Shown: positions 52,702-60,947 of the stretch, piece after piece | Layout of the letters: each line of letters opens with the position of its first letter | Position numbering within the stretch: position 1 is the first letter of the stretch | Assembly: GCA_964531165.1 (NCBI GenBank) | Contig: CAZHEA010000007.1 | Location: 14,129 to 78,128 of the forward strand | Length of the DNA: 64,000 nucleotides | Direction of reading: 5' to 3' | From: SZUA-229 sp964531165 | GTDB lineage: Bacteria; Pseudomonadota; Gammaproteobacteria; SZUA-229 | Position numbers and translations under genes: made by a program | The notes under the pieces: generated by a model | The model's database searches: none | Told to the model about the DNA's origin: nothing | The model's input: only the letters and a program-made list of their open reading frames with translations

Positions 52702-54101
52702 TAGTCGGTCACTTTAAAAGTGGAAACCCCTTGTTGCAGGCCCCGTGCCGCCTCTTTTAACTGTTCTACAGACTGGCTCGATTGTTTTAGCGTCTCGGCG
52801 GTTTGCTGTGCCATTTCATTCAGTTGAGTCATGCTTTCTTTAATTTGTTCCGCGCCCTCTGATTGCAGTCGAGTGCCTTCATTGACCGTTTCAAAGCGTG
52901 GTAATAATGCCTGTACCTGTTCAATAATATGGCTGAGTTGTGCGCCAACGGTAGCCACATCGGATACGCCACGGGTCACTTCCTCGCTGAACTTATCCAT
53001 ACTCATAACGCCGGCAGAAACTGCAGATAGCATTTCTTTTACCATCTGTTCAATATCCCAGGTGGCAACGGCCGTCTGGTCTGCGAGGCGTCTGATCTCG
53101 GTAGCGACGACTGAAAATCCACGGCCATATTCACCGGCTTTTTCGGCTTCGATTGCGGCGTTCAATGAAAGTAGGTTGGTCTGGTCTGCGACCCGGTTAA
53201 TGGTGGTGACCACAGTATTGATGTTATCGGCTTTTTCACTGAGTACTGCTAGCTTCGATGAAATGGTGTTGGTGGCAGCCTGCATCTGGCTCATGGTAGT
53301 TTCCATTGAGACCAGTGCGTTATGCCCATCGGTTGCAGACTCAGATGTATTTTCCACTACATGCTTTACTTCAGCCATGGTGCTTAGCAGTTCTTTACCG
53401 GTAGCTGAAATTTCGGTAATGGTAGACATAATTTGATTGGTGCTGGCCGCCTGCTCAGCAACGGTGGCTTCATGCTCTTTGGCGTTAGCGGAAATTTGTG
53501 TTGCAGAGGAGGTAACCTGAATGCCGGAAATCTGCACCTGTTTAACCAGATTATTTAAATTTTCGAGCATAGTTTTTACACCGCCCGCTACCTGTGCAAT
53601 TGAGTCATCGGCAGAAAAAATCATCATGTCGGCGGTTAAATCACCTTTGGCAGCCGTTGTAACAACATCAAGAATAAACTCGGCTTTTCCCTCCAGGTCG
53701 GAATTGATCTGCTTTTCACGTTCTACAATATCGTCCATTTCAGATGATAAATAAGAAAAATTTTCTATCAGCTGGCCGATTTCAGAGCGCGTATTAGTAA
53801 ATGTTAAGCTGGGCACTTCGGCACGTTCAGCCATAAATCCATTCATCGTCGATGAAAATGATTGCAGACCATTCTCTATGGCCAGTGTCATGGGCTTAAT
53901 AATGGTTAGCTTGATTACATAATAGAGGCCCAGTAGTAAGCTCATAACGATAAGGATGACGATACCGGTTAGCTCAAGTGAGCTGTGTTCTTCTAGCATG
54001 TAAAGAAACGAAATGGCGAGAAAAATTTGTGGAGGAGTAAATAAAATTATCAGGCGTTTTCTAATTGAGTAAGTATTGAATGTGTATATAAGTTTATTCA
54101 T
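52701..54101 (-). CDS. wspA: WspA-like chemoreceptor with minimal periplasmic part
   Basis: 466 residues. Two membrane helices at about 17-36 (LIILFTPPQIFLAISFLYML) and 45-67 (TGIVILIVMSLLLGLYYVI) are separated by only about eight residues, so there is no periplasmic sensor domain. A HAMP-like coiled region and the signalling hairpin follow. The tip is RVADQTNLLSLNAAIEAEKA then GEYGRGFSVVATEIRRLADQ, and ATWDIEQMVKEM matches the Wsp receptor class. Known WspA proteins have a periplasmic helical domain and respond to surface contact; here sensing must go through the membrane, HAMP or partners. First gene of the operon; a 150-bp gap with a terminator separates it from ppc. Confidence 0.9.
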   Translation of the reverse strand: MNKLIYTFNTYSIRKRLIILFTPPQIFLAISFLYMLEEHSSLELTGIVILIVMSLLLGLYYVIKLTIIKPMTLAIENGLQSFSSTMNGFMAERAEVPSLTFTNTRSEIGQLIENFSYLSSEMDDIVEREKQINSDLEGKAEFILDVVTTAAKGDLTADMMIFSADDSIAQVAGGVKTMLENLNNLVKQVQISGIQVTSSATQISANAKEHEATVAEQAASTNQIMSTITEISATGKELLSTMAEVKHVVENTSESATDGHNALVSMETTMSQMQAATNTISSKLAVLSEKADNINTVVTTINRVADQTNLLSLNAAIEAEKAGEYGRGFSVVATEIRRLADQTAVATWDIEQMVKEMLSAVSAGVMSMDKFSEEVTRGVSDVATVGAQLSHIIEQVQALLPRFETVNEGTRLQSEGAEQIKESMTQLNEMAQQTAETLKQSSQSVEQLKEAARGLQQGVSTFKVTD

Positions 54102-54192
54102 AGTGATTTGAGTGGCCCCTAAAGAACACCTTACTTTGTTTGTGTAAGTGTATGATTCTACTTATGTATATAGCAGTTTTTTTCTGGAAAGC

Positions 54193-54230
54193 AAAAAAAA
54201 GCGGCCACTCCAAAGGAGTGGCCGCTTTTG
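54193..54230 (-). terminator. Terminator of ppc
   Basis: Perfect 11-bp stem GCGGCCACTCC/GGAGTGGCCGC with an AAA loop. On the minus strand it is followed by T8, about 25 bp past the ppc stop. It insulates the Wsp operon from ppc. Confidence 0.92.
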
Positions 54231-54252
54231 ACTTAAGGCTTACGGCTATCTT

Positions 54253-57072
54253 TTAGCCGGTATTACGCATCCCGGCCGCCACCGCACTAATGGTGCGTAG
54301 CAATGGATTAATCCACGTATTTTGCTCATTTTCCGTGGCCTGTTCATCGCGGTAGCGGGTTAGCATCAGAATTTGGATGTGGCTCAACGGATCGAGGTAT
54401 GGGTCCCGACGCTGTAGAGACAGTGCCAACGTCGGGCTATCCGACAGCAGTTGCGCATTACAGGTAATTGCCAGAATATTGTCTACGGTGCGTTTATGCT
54501 CGTCGAAAATTTTGGCAAACACCCGCTGTTCAACGTCTTTATTTTCGCACAGTTCCGAGTATTCTTTGGCGGTCGACATATCCGCTTTTAGCAATGCCAT
54601 CTGCGTATTGTTAATCATGGCTTTGAAATACGGCCAGTTGGCATTCATATCCTGTAATAGTCGCAGATTCTCTTCTTTGCCATCAATGAAGTTGGCCAGT
54701 GCCGTACCGATACCGTACCAGGCGGGTAATGTTGTGCGCGACTGTGCCCAGCCGAATACCCAGGGTATTGCACGAATTGAAGATTTCGAACGGTTGGCTT
54801 TACGGTGCGACGGGCGCGAACCGATATTCATTAAACCAATTTCAGTTACTGGCGTGGTTTCATAGAAATAATCGAGGAAACCGTCAGTCCGATCGGTTAA
54901 GTCGCGATAAGTATTTTCACCATCTTTAGTGAGTGCCTGCATGGTTTGCAAAAACTCAGTTTTCGCGGGTTCAGCTTTTTCAGTGACAATTGATTTACTG
55001 GCTTTCATTAAGCCAGACACACCCATGGTGAGCTCGTAAATCGCGGTTTCCTGATTACTGTATTTATACGACAGCACTTCACCCTGCTCGGTAAACTTAA
55101 TCTGGCCGTGCACTGTGCCTTCCGGTTGTGACAGAATCGCATCATGGGTCGGGCCGCCGCCGCGACCTATGGTGCCGCCACGACCGTGGAATAAACGACA
55201 GTCGATTTCAAAGGCGTTGGTGAGTTTGATGACTTTTTGCTGTGCGTCATACAAATTCCACGATGAGGCCATAATGCCGCCATCTTTGCACGAATCGGAA
55301 TAACCCAGCATGGCTTCCTGCAAATTGCCTGAGGCTTTCAGTAGCGTGTTATACACCCGGTTTTCAAACAGGGTTTTCAGCACGTCTTCGATATGTTCTA
55401 AATCTTCAATGGTTTCAAACAGCGGTGAAATGCTAATATTGCAAAAAACCTCACCGTTATCATCTTTACCGGTAAGGCCGGCAATCGTTGCCAGATACAT
55501 GACCTCCAGCACATGGCTGGCGGCATGAGTCATGGAGATGACGTAGTTACCAAAGGCATCCGGTGAAATTTCGCTGCGCATATTAGAGATGAGTTCGAAC
55601 ACACTTAGGGTTTCTAAATTGTCTTCGTGCAGCTGTTTTTTATTAAGATTGATTTGCGGTGGATTCTCAATGTATTCAGATAACAGCTTCTGGCGCTCAA
55701 CTTCACTCAGTTCTGCGTAGTCCGGTGCACCGGCAATTTGCTTTACAATATCGGCTACCGCATCAGAATGGCGAGTTGATTCCTGACGAATATCGAGTTT
55801 CAGCAGGAAGAAACCGAAGGTTTCGGCGACGCGAATTAAATCTTTTAAATCACCGTTGGCGATGTTTTCATCGTTGTGGCTGATTAGTGAGCTGCGAATT
55901 AACTGCAAATCTGCAATGAATTCTTTTTCTGACGGATAAGCTTGTGAGAATTTACCGTCTTCAATCTCCTGTCCAGCCAGCTGCGCATTGATTCGGCCTA
56001 AATTATGCTGCAGACGGTAATGCATAAATGATAGCTTGCGACGATAGGGTGCATTACTAAAGGCATTAGGCGAAGCGGCATAGACTTCGAAGCGAATGTT
56101 TTCATCGGCATCGAGGCTATCCATAAATGATTTAGTTGGCGTACACAAATCGATGGAGTGGGTCAGTTGCTTGTTAACCTCCACTACCCGGTAAATATAT
56201 TCCTGCAAAATCACCTGGGTTTGCATGCGCAGTGCCATGGCAGTGGTGTCCGGTTTTACAAACGGGTTACCGTCGCGGTCGCCGCCAATCCACGAACCAA
56301 AGCGTAAAAAGCTTGGCACGGTGATGCTGTCATTCGGGTAATGTTTTTTGATTTTGCGTTCTAAGTTACGGTAAATATGTGGTACTGCATTAAACAGACT
56401 GGTACGGAAATAATACATACCGTTTTTAATTTCATCACGTACCTGTGGCTTGTGTTCGCGAACTTCATTGGTGCGCCACAGTTGCTGAATTTCAGTTTCC
56501 AGCTCTTCGGAGAGCTCGGTACGCTGAATTTTGCCGATGCGGCTATCGTTAAGCTTGTCGTTCAGCAGGAAAATACGGCGCAGGGCATTCATTACACTGC
56601 GGCGTTTTGATTCGGTGGGGTGTGCGGTAAATACCGGAATATAGGCCAGCTGATCGAGTAGGTCCTGCACCTGTGAGGCATCCAGTCCATCCAGGCGAAA
56701 TTCTTCGAGGGTATTATCAAACGAACCCTGCCATAACGATTTACCGTTAAACACCTGCTCGCGGCGTTGCAGATGTTGATAATCTTCTTCGGCAATATTA
56801 ATTAAACTGAAATAAATACTGAAAGCCCGCACCACTTGCGTAAGGGTGTCCGCATCGAGAGTTTCAATAAATGCCATTAACTGTGCGCGTTTTTTCGGAT
56901 TGTCAGTTTTGCGTAGGCTGATATAGCCCTTGCGCAGCTTTTCAACTGCTTCGTATACATGGGCCCCAGCAAGGTTTTTAATGACATTACCTAACAGGTT
57001 GCCAAATAGTTTTACCCGTGCGCGGAGTTTTTTATCATTGGGAAGAGTCGATTTTTTAGCTGTGCTAACCAT
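54253..57072 (-). CDS. ppc: Phosphoenolpyruvate carboxylase
   Basis: 939 residues. It fixes bicarbonate onto PEP to give oxaloacetate, refilling the TCA cycle. Catalytic motifs: VFTAHPTESKRRSVM (catalytic His), GSWIGGDRDGNPFV, the glycine loop FHGRGGTIGRGGGPTHDA, and GSRPSHRK. The C-terminal MRNTG is the conserved end. Full length; slightly longer than E. coli (883) because of N-terminal and loop extensions. Confidence 0.97.
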   Translation of the reverse strand: MVSTAKKSTLPNDKKLRARVKLFGNLLGNVIKNLAGAHVYEAVEKLRKGYISLRKTDNPKKRAQLMAFIETLDADTLTQVVRAFSIYFSLINIAEEDYQHLQRREQVFNGKSLWQGSFDNTLEEFRLDGLDASQVQDLLDQLAYIPVFTAHPTESKRRSVMNALRRIFLLNDKLNDSRIGKIQRTELSEELETEIQQLWRTNEVREHKPQVRDEIKNGMYYFRTSLFNAVPHIYRNLERKIKKHYPNDSITVPSFLRFGSWIGGDRDGNPFVKPDTTAMALRMQTQVILQEYIYRVVEVNKQLTHSIDLCTPTKSFMDSLDADENIRFEVYAASPNAFSNAPYRRKLSFMHYRLQHNLGRINAQLAGQEIEDGKFSQAYPSEKEFIADLQLIRSSLISHNDENIANGDLKDLIRVAETFGFFLLKLDIRQESTRHSDAVADIVKQIAGAPDYAELSEVERQKLLSEYIENPPQINLNKKQLHEDNLETLSVFELISNMRSEISPDAFGNYVISMTHAASHVLEVMYLATIAGLTGKDDNGEVFCNISISPLFETIEDLEHIEDVLKTLFENRVYNTLLKASGNLQEAMLGYSDSCKDGGIMASSWNLYDAQQKVIKLTNAFEIDCRLFHGRGGTIGRGGGPTHDAILSQPEGTVHGQIKFTEQGEVLSYKYSNQETAIYELTMGVSGLMKASKSIVTEKAEPAKTEFLQTMQALTKDGENTYRDLTDRTDGFLDYFYETTPVTEIGLMNIGSRPSHRKANRSKSSIRAIPWVFGWAQSRTTLPAWYGIGTALANFIDGKEENLRLLQDMNANWPYFKAMINNTQMALLKADMSTAKEYSELCENKDVEQRVFAKIFDEHKRTVDNILAITCNAQLLSDSPTLALSLQRRDPYLDPLSHIQILMLTRYRDEQATENEQNTWINPLLRTISAVAAGMRNTG

Positions 57073-57242
57073 CTGTATGTTCTAACTGGAAGTTTAATCA
57101 AGGGGCGACATTATACATGAAAGCACATTTAGGGGTTAAATTTGATTGTAGCATTGAAAAAACTGATTAATAATCATACTCTTGGGCAGGTAAGTTAGAG
57201 TAGCGCTATAATCTACTGTATAAATGTGCGCTATAAAAACAG

Positions 57243-57275
57243 CAAGTGCAAAATTGACCAAGTGCAAAATTGACT
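57243..57275 (+). repeat. Tandem 17-bp direct repeat just before pgi
   Basis: AAGTGCAAAATTGACC followed at once by AAGTGCAAAATTGACT (57244-57275), 10 bp before the pgi start. It lies in the leader and may be a slippage-prone site near the ribosome-binding region. Confidence 0.6.
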
Positions 57276-57285
57276 AAGGGTAAAA

Positions 57286-58956
57286 ATGAGTAATTTGACA
57301 GAATCAGCGGAATGGAACGCGCTAGAGCAGCATTATAAATCTGTATCTGATATGCACATGCGGGATCTTTTTAATGAAAATCCTGAGCGGTTTAAGCAAT
57401 ATTCAATAAATGTAAATGACATTCTGCTGGATTACTCCAAAAATCTCTTAACCGATAAAACCTTTAAGTTACTGATGGATCTGGCCCGTTTTGCACGGGT
57501 TGAGATGAGCCGCGATCATATGTTCAGTGGTGAAAACATGAACTGCACCGAGTTTCGCCCGGCATTACATATTGCCCTGCGTAATCGCTCAAATAAGCCG
57601 GTGATGGTCAATGGTAAAGATGTGATGCCACAGGTAAATGCGGTATTACAGAAAATGCGTGATTTTTCCGAGCGTGTCAGAAGCGGTAAGTTACGTGGCT
57701 ATAACGGACGTCGAATCAGAAGCATCGTTAATATCGGTATTGGCGGTTCGGATTTAGGCCCGCAGGTGGTGTGTGATGCGATGAAGCCATTTGCCCAGCG
57801 TGACCTGAAAGTGCATTTTGTGTCGAATGCGGATGCTACGCATTTAGTTGAAACTCTCAAGCAGGTAGAGCCGGAAACTACCTTATTTGTTATTTCCTCG
57901 AAGTCATTCACTACTCAGGAAACCATGCTCAATGCACACAGCGCCCGCAACTGGTTTGTCGATCTGGTGGGAAATGAAGCAGCCGTTGCCCGGCATTTTG
58001 TGGCAGTGAGCACCAATATTGAAGCCACTACCCGGTTTGGTATTGATGAGGACAATGTATTTGAATTCTGGGACTGGGTTGGCGGGCGCTACTCGTTGTG
58101 GTCGGCGATCGGTTTGTCGATAGCACTTTATATCGGTATGGATCATTTTGAAGACATGCTGCAAGGTGCCCATGAAATGGATCAGCATTTTCAAAATGCC
58201 CCGCTGGAACAGAATATGCCGGTCATTCTGGCCATGCTGGGGGTCTGGTATAATAATTTCTTTGATGCGCAAAGCCATGCGATTATGCCCTATAGCCAGT
58301 ATCTGGAACGCTTGCCAGCTTATTTGCAGCAGCTCGATATGGAGAGCAATGGCAAAACCATCGACCGTCAGAATCAGCGGGTTAATTATTTAACCGGACC
58401 GATTATCTGGGGGCAGTCCGGCACCAATGGGCAGCACGCATTCTTTCAGTTGATGCATCAGGGAACCAAGCCGGTGCCGGCGGACTTTCTGATTCCCGCA
58501 TTAAGCCAGAATCCGCTGGGCCTGCATCATCGGGTGCTATTTTCCAATTGTCTGGCGCAAACCAAGGCGTTGATGCTGGGTAAGAGATATTCTGAAGCGT
58601 TGGCAGAAATGAAGGCGGCGGGGCGCTCCACCGAAGAAATTGATGAAGCGATTGAACATAAAGTTTTTGAAGGTAATAAGCCCTCTAACACGATTATTTT
58701 TGAACGTTTAAACCCGAAAACCCTCGGTTCGATAATGGCAATGTATGAGCATAAAGTATTTGTGCAGGGCATAGTCTGGAATATTAATTCATTTGATCAG
58801 TGGGGTGTGGAATACGGCAAGGTGCTGGCAGGAGAGATTCAACAGGATCTGGCTCAGCCCGGTAATGTGGATCAGCATGACTCATCGACTAATGGGCTGA
58901 TTAATTATCGTAAAGAAGTTTATTTTAAGGATGCTGATGGTGAGGGGCATGATTAG
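57286..58956 (+). CDS. pgi: Glucose-6-phosphate isomerase
   Basis: 556 residues. It interconverts glucose 6-phosphate and fructose 6-phosphate. Motifs: NIGIGGSDLGPQVV, the phosphate loop SSKSFTTQETM, WDWVGGRYSLWSAIG, GQSGTNGQHAFFQLMHQG and NINSFDQWGVEYGK. Full length. Confidence 0.98.
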   Translation: MSNLTESAEWNALEQHYKSVSDMHMRDLFNENPERFKQYSINVNDILLDYSKNLLTDKTFKLLMDLARFARVEMSRDHMFSGENMNCTEFRPALHIALRNRSNKPVMVNGKDVMPQVNAVLQKMRDFSERVRSGKLRGYNGRRIRSIVNIGIGGSDLGPQVVCDAMKPFAQRDLKVHFVSNADATHLVETLKQVEPETTLFVISSKSFTTQETMLNAHSARNWFVDLVGNEAAVARHFVAVSTNIEATTRFGIDEDNVFEFWDWVGGRYSLWSAIGLSIALYIGMDHFEDMLQGAHEMDQHFQNAPLEQNMPVILAMLGVWYNNFFDAQSHAIMPYSQYLERLPAYLQQLDMESNGKTIDRQNQRVNYLTGPIIWGQSGTNGQHAFFQLMHQGTKPVPADFLIPALSQNPLGLHHRVLFSNCLAQTKALMLGKRYSEALAEMKAAGRSTEEIDEAIEHKVFEGNKPSNTIIFERLNPKTLGSIMAMYEHKVFVQGIVWNINSFDQWGVEYGKVLAGEIQQDLAQPGNVDQHDSSTNGLINYRKEVYFKDADGEGHD

Positions 58957-59070
58957 AGTGAGTGTGGCAGATGCGTGTGCGGGGTCGGACCCCTCGACCC
59001 CGGACCCTGTGAATTGGCCCCAGTAAATTGAAGTTTAAGCGCTATTCTCTTAAACCTCCTTTTGCTTCTT

Positions 59071-59102
59071 CATCTGTGATTTTAACGCTCAGTCAATATG
59101 CT
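59071..59102 (-). pseudogene. queG 3'-tail fragment, copy A
   Basis: 32 bp equal to the matching part of copy B at 29 positions by hand. It encodes a broken HID-stop-AL in the queG reading frame and stops abruptly before inverted-repeat element 1. Confidence 0.55.
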
Positions 59103-59112
59103 CTATTATTAT

Positions 59113-59180
59113 GGGGTCGGAGTCATGCCCGTAACAAACGTTGTTTACTGCTAGATACTTTCAGGCATGACTCCGACCCC
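59113..59180. repeat. 68-bp inverted-repeat element 1
   Basis: Perfect 17-bp arms GGGGTCGGAGTCATGCC and complement around a 34-base interior starting CGTAACAAACGTTGTTTACT. It shares the outer 13 bases of its arms with the elements at 13158, 30280 and 30466. Confidence 0.85.
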
Positions 59181-59240
59181 TGTAAATTGCTTTTGAGTGT
59201 GACTCCGACCCTGTAGAAGTTAAGGGGAAAAGCTTTTAGC

Positions 59241-59276
59241 TCCCCTCTTAGAAAAAGAGGGGCTGGGGGAGATTTG
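59241..59276. repeat. CCTCT/AGAGG palindromic repeat
   Basis: TCCCCTCTTAGAAAAAGAGG then GGCTGGGGGAGATTTG. The best-conserved copy in the window. Confidence 0.7.
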
Positions 59277-59319
59277 ATGCAATGAGCCACCCCTGTAAAT
59301 TTCTTTACTTATTTACCAT

Positions 59320-59410
59320 CACCTGTAATTTTAACGCCCAGTCAATATGCTTTCGTACCATTTCATTAACGTCCGTTTGGCGTGCTTTTAACGAACTCAC
59401 AATCTTGTCA
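59320..59410 (-). pseudogene. queG 3'-tail fragment, copy B
   Basis: On the minus strand it reads IVSSLKARQTDVNEMVRKHI then DWALKLQ before a stop, against IICALKARRADVNEMVQEHI then DWALESL in live queG. By hand, about 51 of 71 bases are identical, with most changes at third codon positions. It therefore looks like the tail of a diverged functional queG, not a recently decayed copy. It ends directly before inverted-repeat element 2. Confidence 0.75.
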
Positions 59411-59417
59411 ATTGTAT

Positions 59418-59485
59418 GGGGTCGGAGTCATGCCCGTAACAAACGTTGTTTACTGCTAGATACTTCCAGGCATGACTCCGACCCC
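59418..59485. repeat. 68-bp inverted-repeat element 2
   Basis: Differs from element 1 at one base of 68 (CTTCC for CTTTC). Same perfect 17-bp arms. Confidence 0.85.
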
Positions 59486-59582
59486 TCTAAATTCAAATTC
59501 CCCTGTAAATTCCCCTGTAAATTCTAGATACTTTCAGGCGTGACGCCACCCTTGTTAGCGAGTAACTATTGACTCAGCTCTT

Positions 59583-60653
59583 TCAGCTACCGTCAGTGGC
59601 TAGCGACTCAAGGGCCCAGTCAATATGTTCCTGTACCATTTCGTTGACATCGGCTCGACGAGCTTTTAATGCGCAAATAATATCTTCAGACACGGGTGCA
59701 TTACCTGCTGTTGTATTACCAAGCGCCACCGCAATATTTCTCAGCCACTGCGAATGTCCAATGCGTCGAATCGGCGAGCCTTCCATCTTTTTTAGAAACT
59801 CTGCTTCTGTCCAGGCAAATAACTCCAGCAGCTGTGGAGCGTCTAAACCGTGGCGAACCTCAAAGTCTTTTTCATCGCTGGCTTTGGAAAAACGATTCCA
59901 CGGGCACACCAGCTGACAGTCATCACAGCCGTAAATATGATTACCAATGGCTTTACGAAACTCCACCGGAATAGCGGTTTTTAATTCGATGGTTAAATAC
60001 GAAATACAACGTCGGGCATCCAGCTCATAAGGCGCGATAATGGCTTTAGTCGGGCAGATATCAATACAGGCGGAGCAGCTGCCACAATGATTTACGATGG
60101 GTGTCCGGTTAAGTGGCAACGGCAGGTCGGTGTAAATTTCTCCCAGAAAAAACCACGAGCCGGCATTTCGGTTAATAATATTAGTGTGCTTACCCATCCA
60201 GCCGAGACCGGCTTTTTCGGCAATGGGCTTTTCCAGCACGGGTGCACTGTCGGTAAATACCCGGTAACCAAATTCTCCGACTGCCTGCTGCATCTTATCC
60301 ACCAGCTTTTGCAGACGCTTGCGAATGATTTTATGGTAATCACGGCCGGTGGCATAGCGGGAAATCAGTCCGAGATTTTTGTTGTTCAACACATCCTGAA
60401 TCGACTCTGCATCCGGTGGAAAGTAATCCATGCGCACTGAAATCACTCGCAATGTGCCTGGCTCAAGCTCCGCCGGGCGTGTGCGTTTGGTGCCGTGCTT
60501 GGCCATGTAGCCCATTTCGCCATGGTAGTCATTATCCAGCCAGTGCTGAAACTCAGGCTCATATTTAGATAAATCGGTGTCGCTTACTCCTAGCTGTGAA
60601 AAGCCTAACTCTTCAGCCCATTGCTCAATACGGGTTAAAAATGCCGCAGACAT
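59583..60653 (-). CDS. queG: Epoxyqueuosine reductase
   Basis: 356 residues from ATG 60653 (MSAAFLTRIEQWAEELGF), which I prefer. A frame from 60725 would add 24 residues, most of them encoded by a CCTCT repeat. QueG reduces epoxyqueuosine to queuosine in tRNA using cobalamin and two 4Fe-4S clusters. The cluster Cys are in CGSCSACIDICPTKAI and CDDCQLVCPWNRF; the catalytic Asp is in FTDSAPVLEKPIAEKAG. GLGWMGKH and RRIGHSQWLRNIAVALGN complete the family pattern. The C-terminus is shorter than in E. coli, and its tail is the segment that recurs downstream. Confidence 0.95.
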   Translation of the reverse strand: MSAAFLTRIEQWAEELGFSQLGVSDTDLSKYEPEFQHWLDNDYHGEMGYMAKHGTKRTRPAELEPGTLRVISVRMDYFPPDAESIQDVLNNKNLGLISRYATGRDYHKIIRKRLQKLVDKMQQAVGEFGYRVFTDSAPVLEKPIAEKAGLGWMGKHTNIINRNAGSWFFLGEIYTDLPLPLNRTPIVNHCGSCSACIDICPTKAIIAPYELDARRCISYLTIELKTAIPVEFRKAIGNHIYGCDDCQLVCPWNRFSKASDEKDFEVRHGLDAPQLLELFAWTEAEFLKKMEGSPIRRIGHSQWLRNIAVALGNTTAGNAPVSEDIICALKARRADVNEMVQEHIDWALESLATDGS

Positions 60654-60657
60654 CTGC

Positions 60658-60693
60658 TCCTCTCTTAGTAAAAGAGGGGCCGGAGGAGATTTA
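60658..60693. repeat. CCTCT/AGAGG repeat at the queG start
   Basis: CTCCTCTCTTAGTAAAAGAG then GGGCCGGAGGAGATTTA. Its left end lies 5 bp from the preferred queG ATG, and on the minus strand the AGAGGAG of the repeat serves as the ribosome-binding site. Confidence 0.65.
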
Positions 60694-60890
60694 AGGGGAG
60701 ATTTATCTTTTTCATTACAGCTCATAACCCGAATGCTATAACAATTCAGTTGATAATTTCAGTTAATTTTGGTCAGATACGCGCCAGATTATATTGTCCG
60801 TGGCTTTTACAGTAACAAATAATATCGCTGAATCTATTTAATCGTTTATACGTAGTGATAGAATCATCTCCTAAATAAGCATTTACTTGT

Positions 60891-60922
60891 GTCATCCCCG
60901 AAAACTTATGTCGGGAATGACG
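60891..60922. repeat. REP-like palindrome upstream of gltX
   Basis: GTCATCCCCGAAAACTTATG then TCGGGAATGACG. A short symmetric copy, 26 bp before the gltX start. Confidence 0.6.
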
Positions 60923-60947
60923 AACCTTTTTAACAGGCACTTAATTC

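Larger units (their letters stand above)
58957..59582. repeat. Repeat region with queG-tail copies and inverted-repeat elements
   Basis: 626 bp between convergent pgi and queG. In order on the plus strand: short GGGGTCGG palindrome (58981-59002), queG-tail copy A (59071-59102), inverted-repeat element 1 (59113-59180), a fragment of an element end (about 59199-59212, GTGACTCCGACCCT), a CCTCT repeat (59241-59276), queG-tail copy B (59320-59410), inverted-repeat element 2 (59418-59485), and a half element (59523-59552, CTAGATACTTTCAGGCGTGA). CCCTGTAAATT recurs at least four times as spacer. Small plus-strand frames here are chance. Confidence 0.8.

Noticed and set aside
45454..54101. Flagellar chemotaxis operon
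   Set aside because: No CheY, CheZ, CheD or motor genes; the output is a GGDEF protein and gene order equals wspABCDEFR.
58957..59582. Repeats resembling a small CRISPR array
   Set aside because: Only two full 68-bp copies with unequal, gene-derived spacers, and no cas genes; the spacers are queG tails and another repeat family.
59569..59916. Plus-strand 115-codon frame overlapping queG
   Set aside because: Antisense to well-conserved QueG residues; Ser/Ala-rich shadow translation with no family features.
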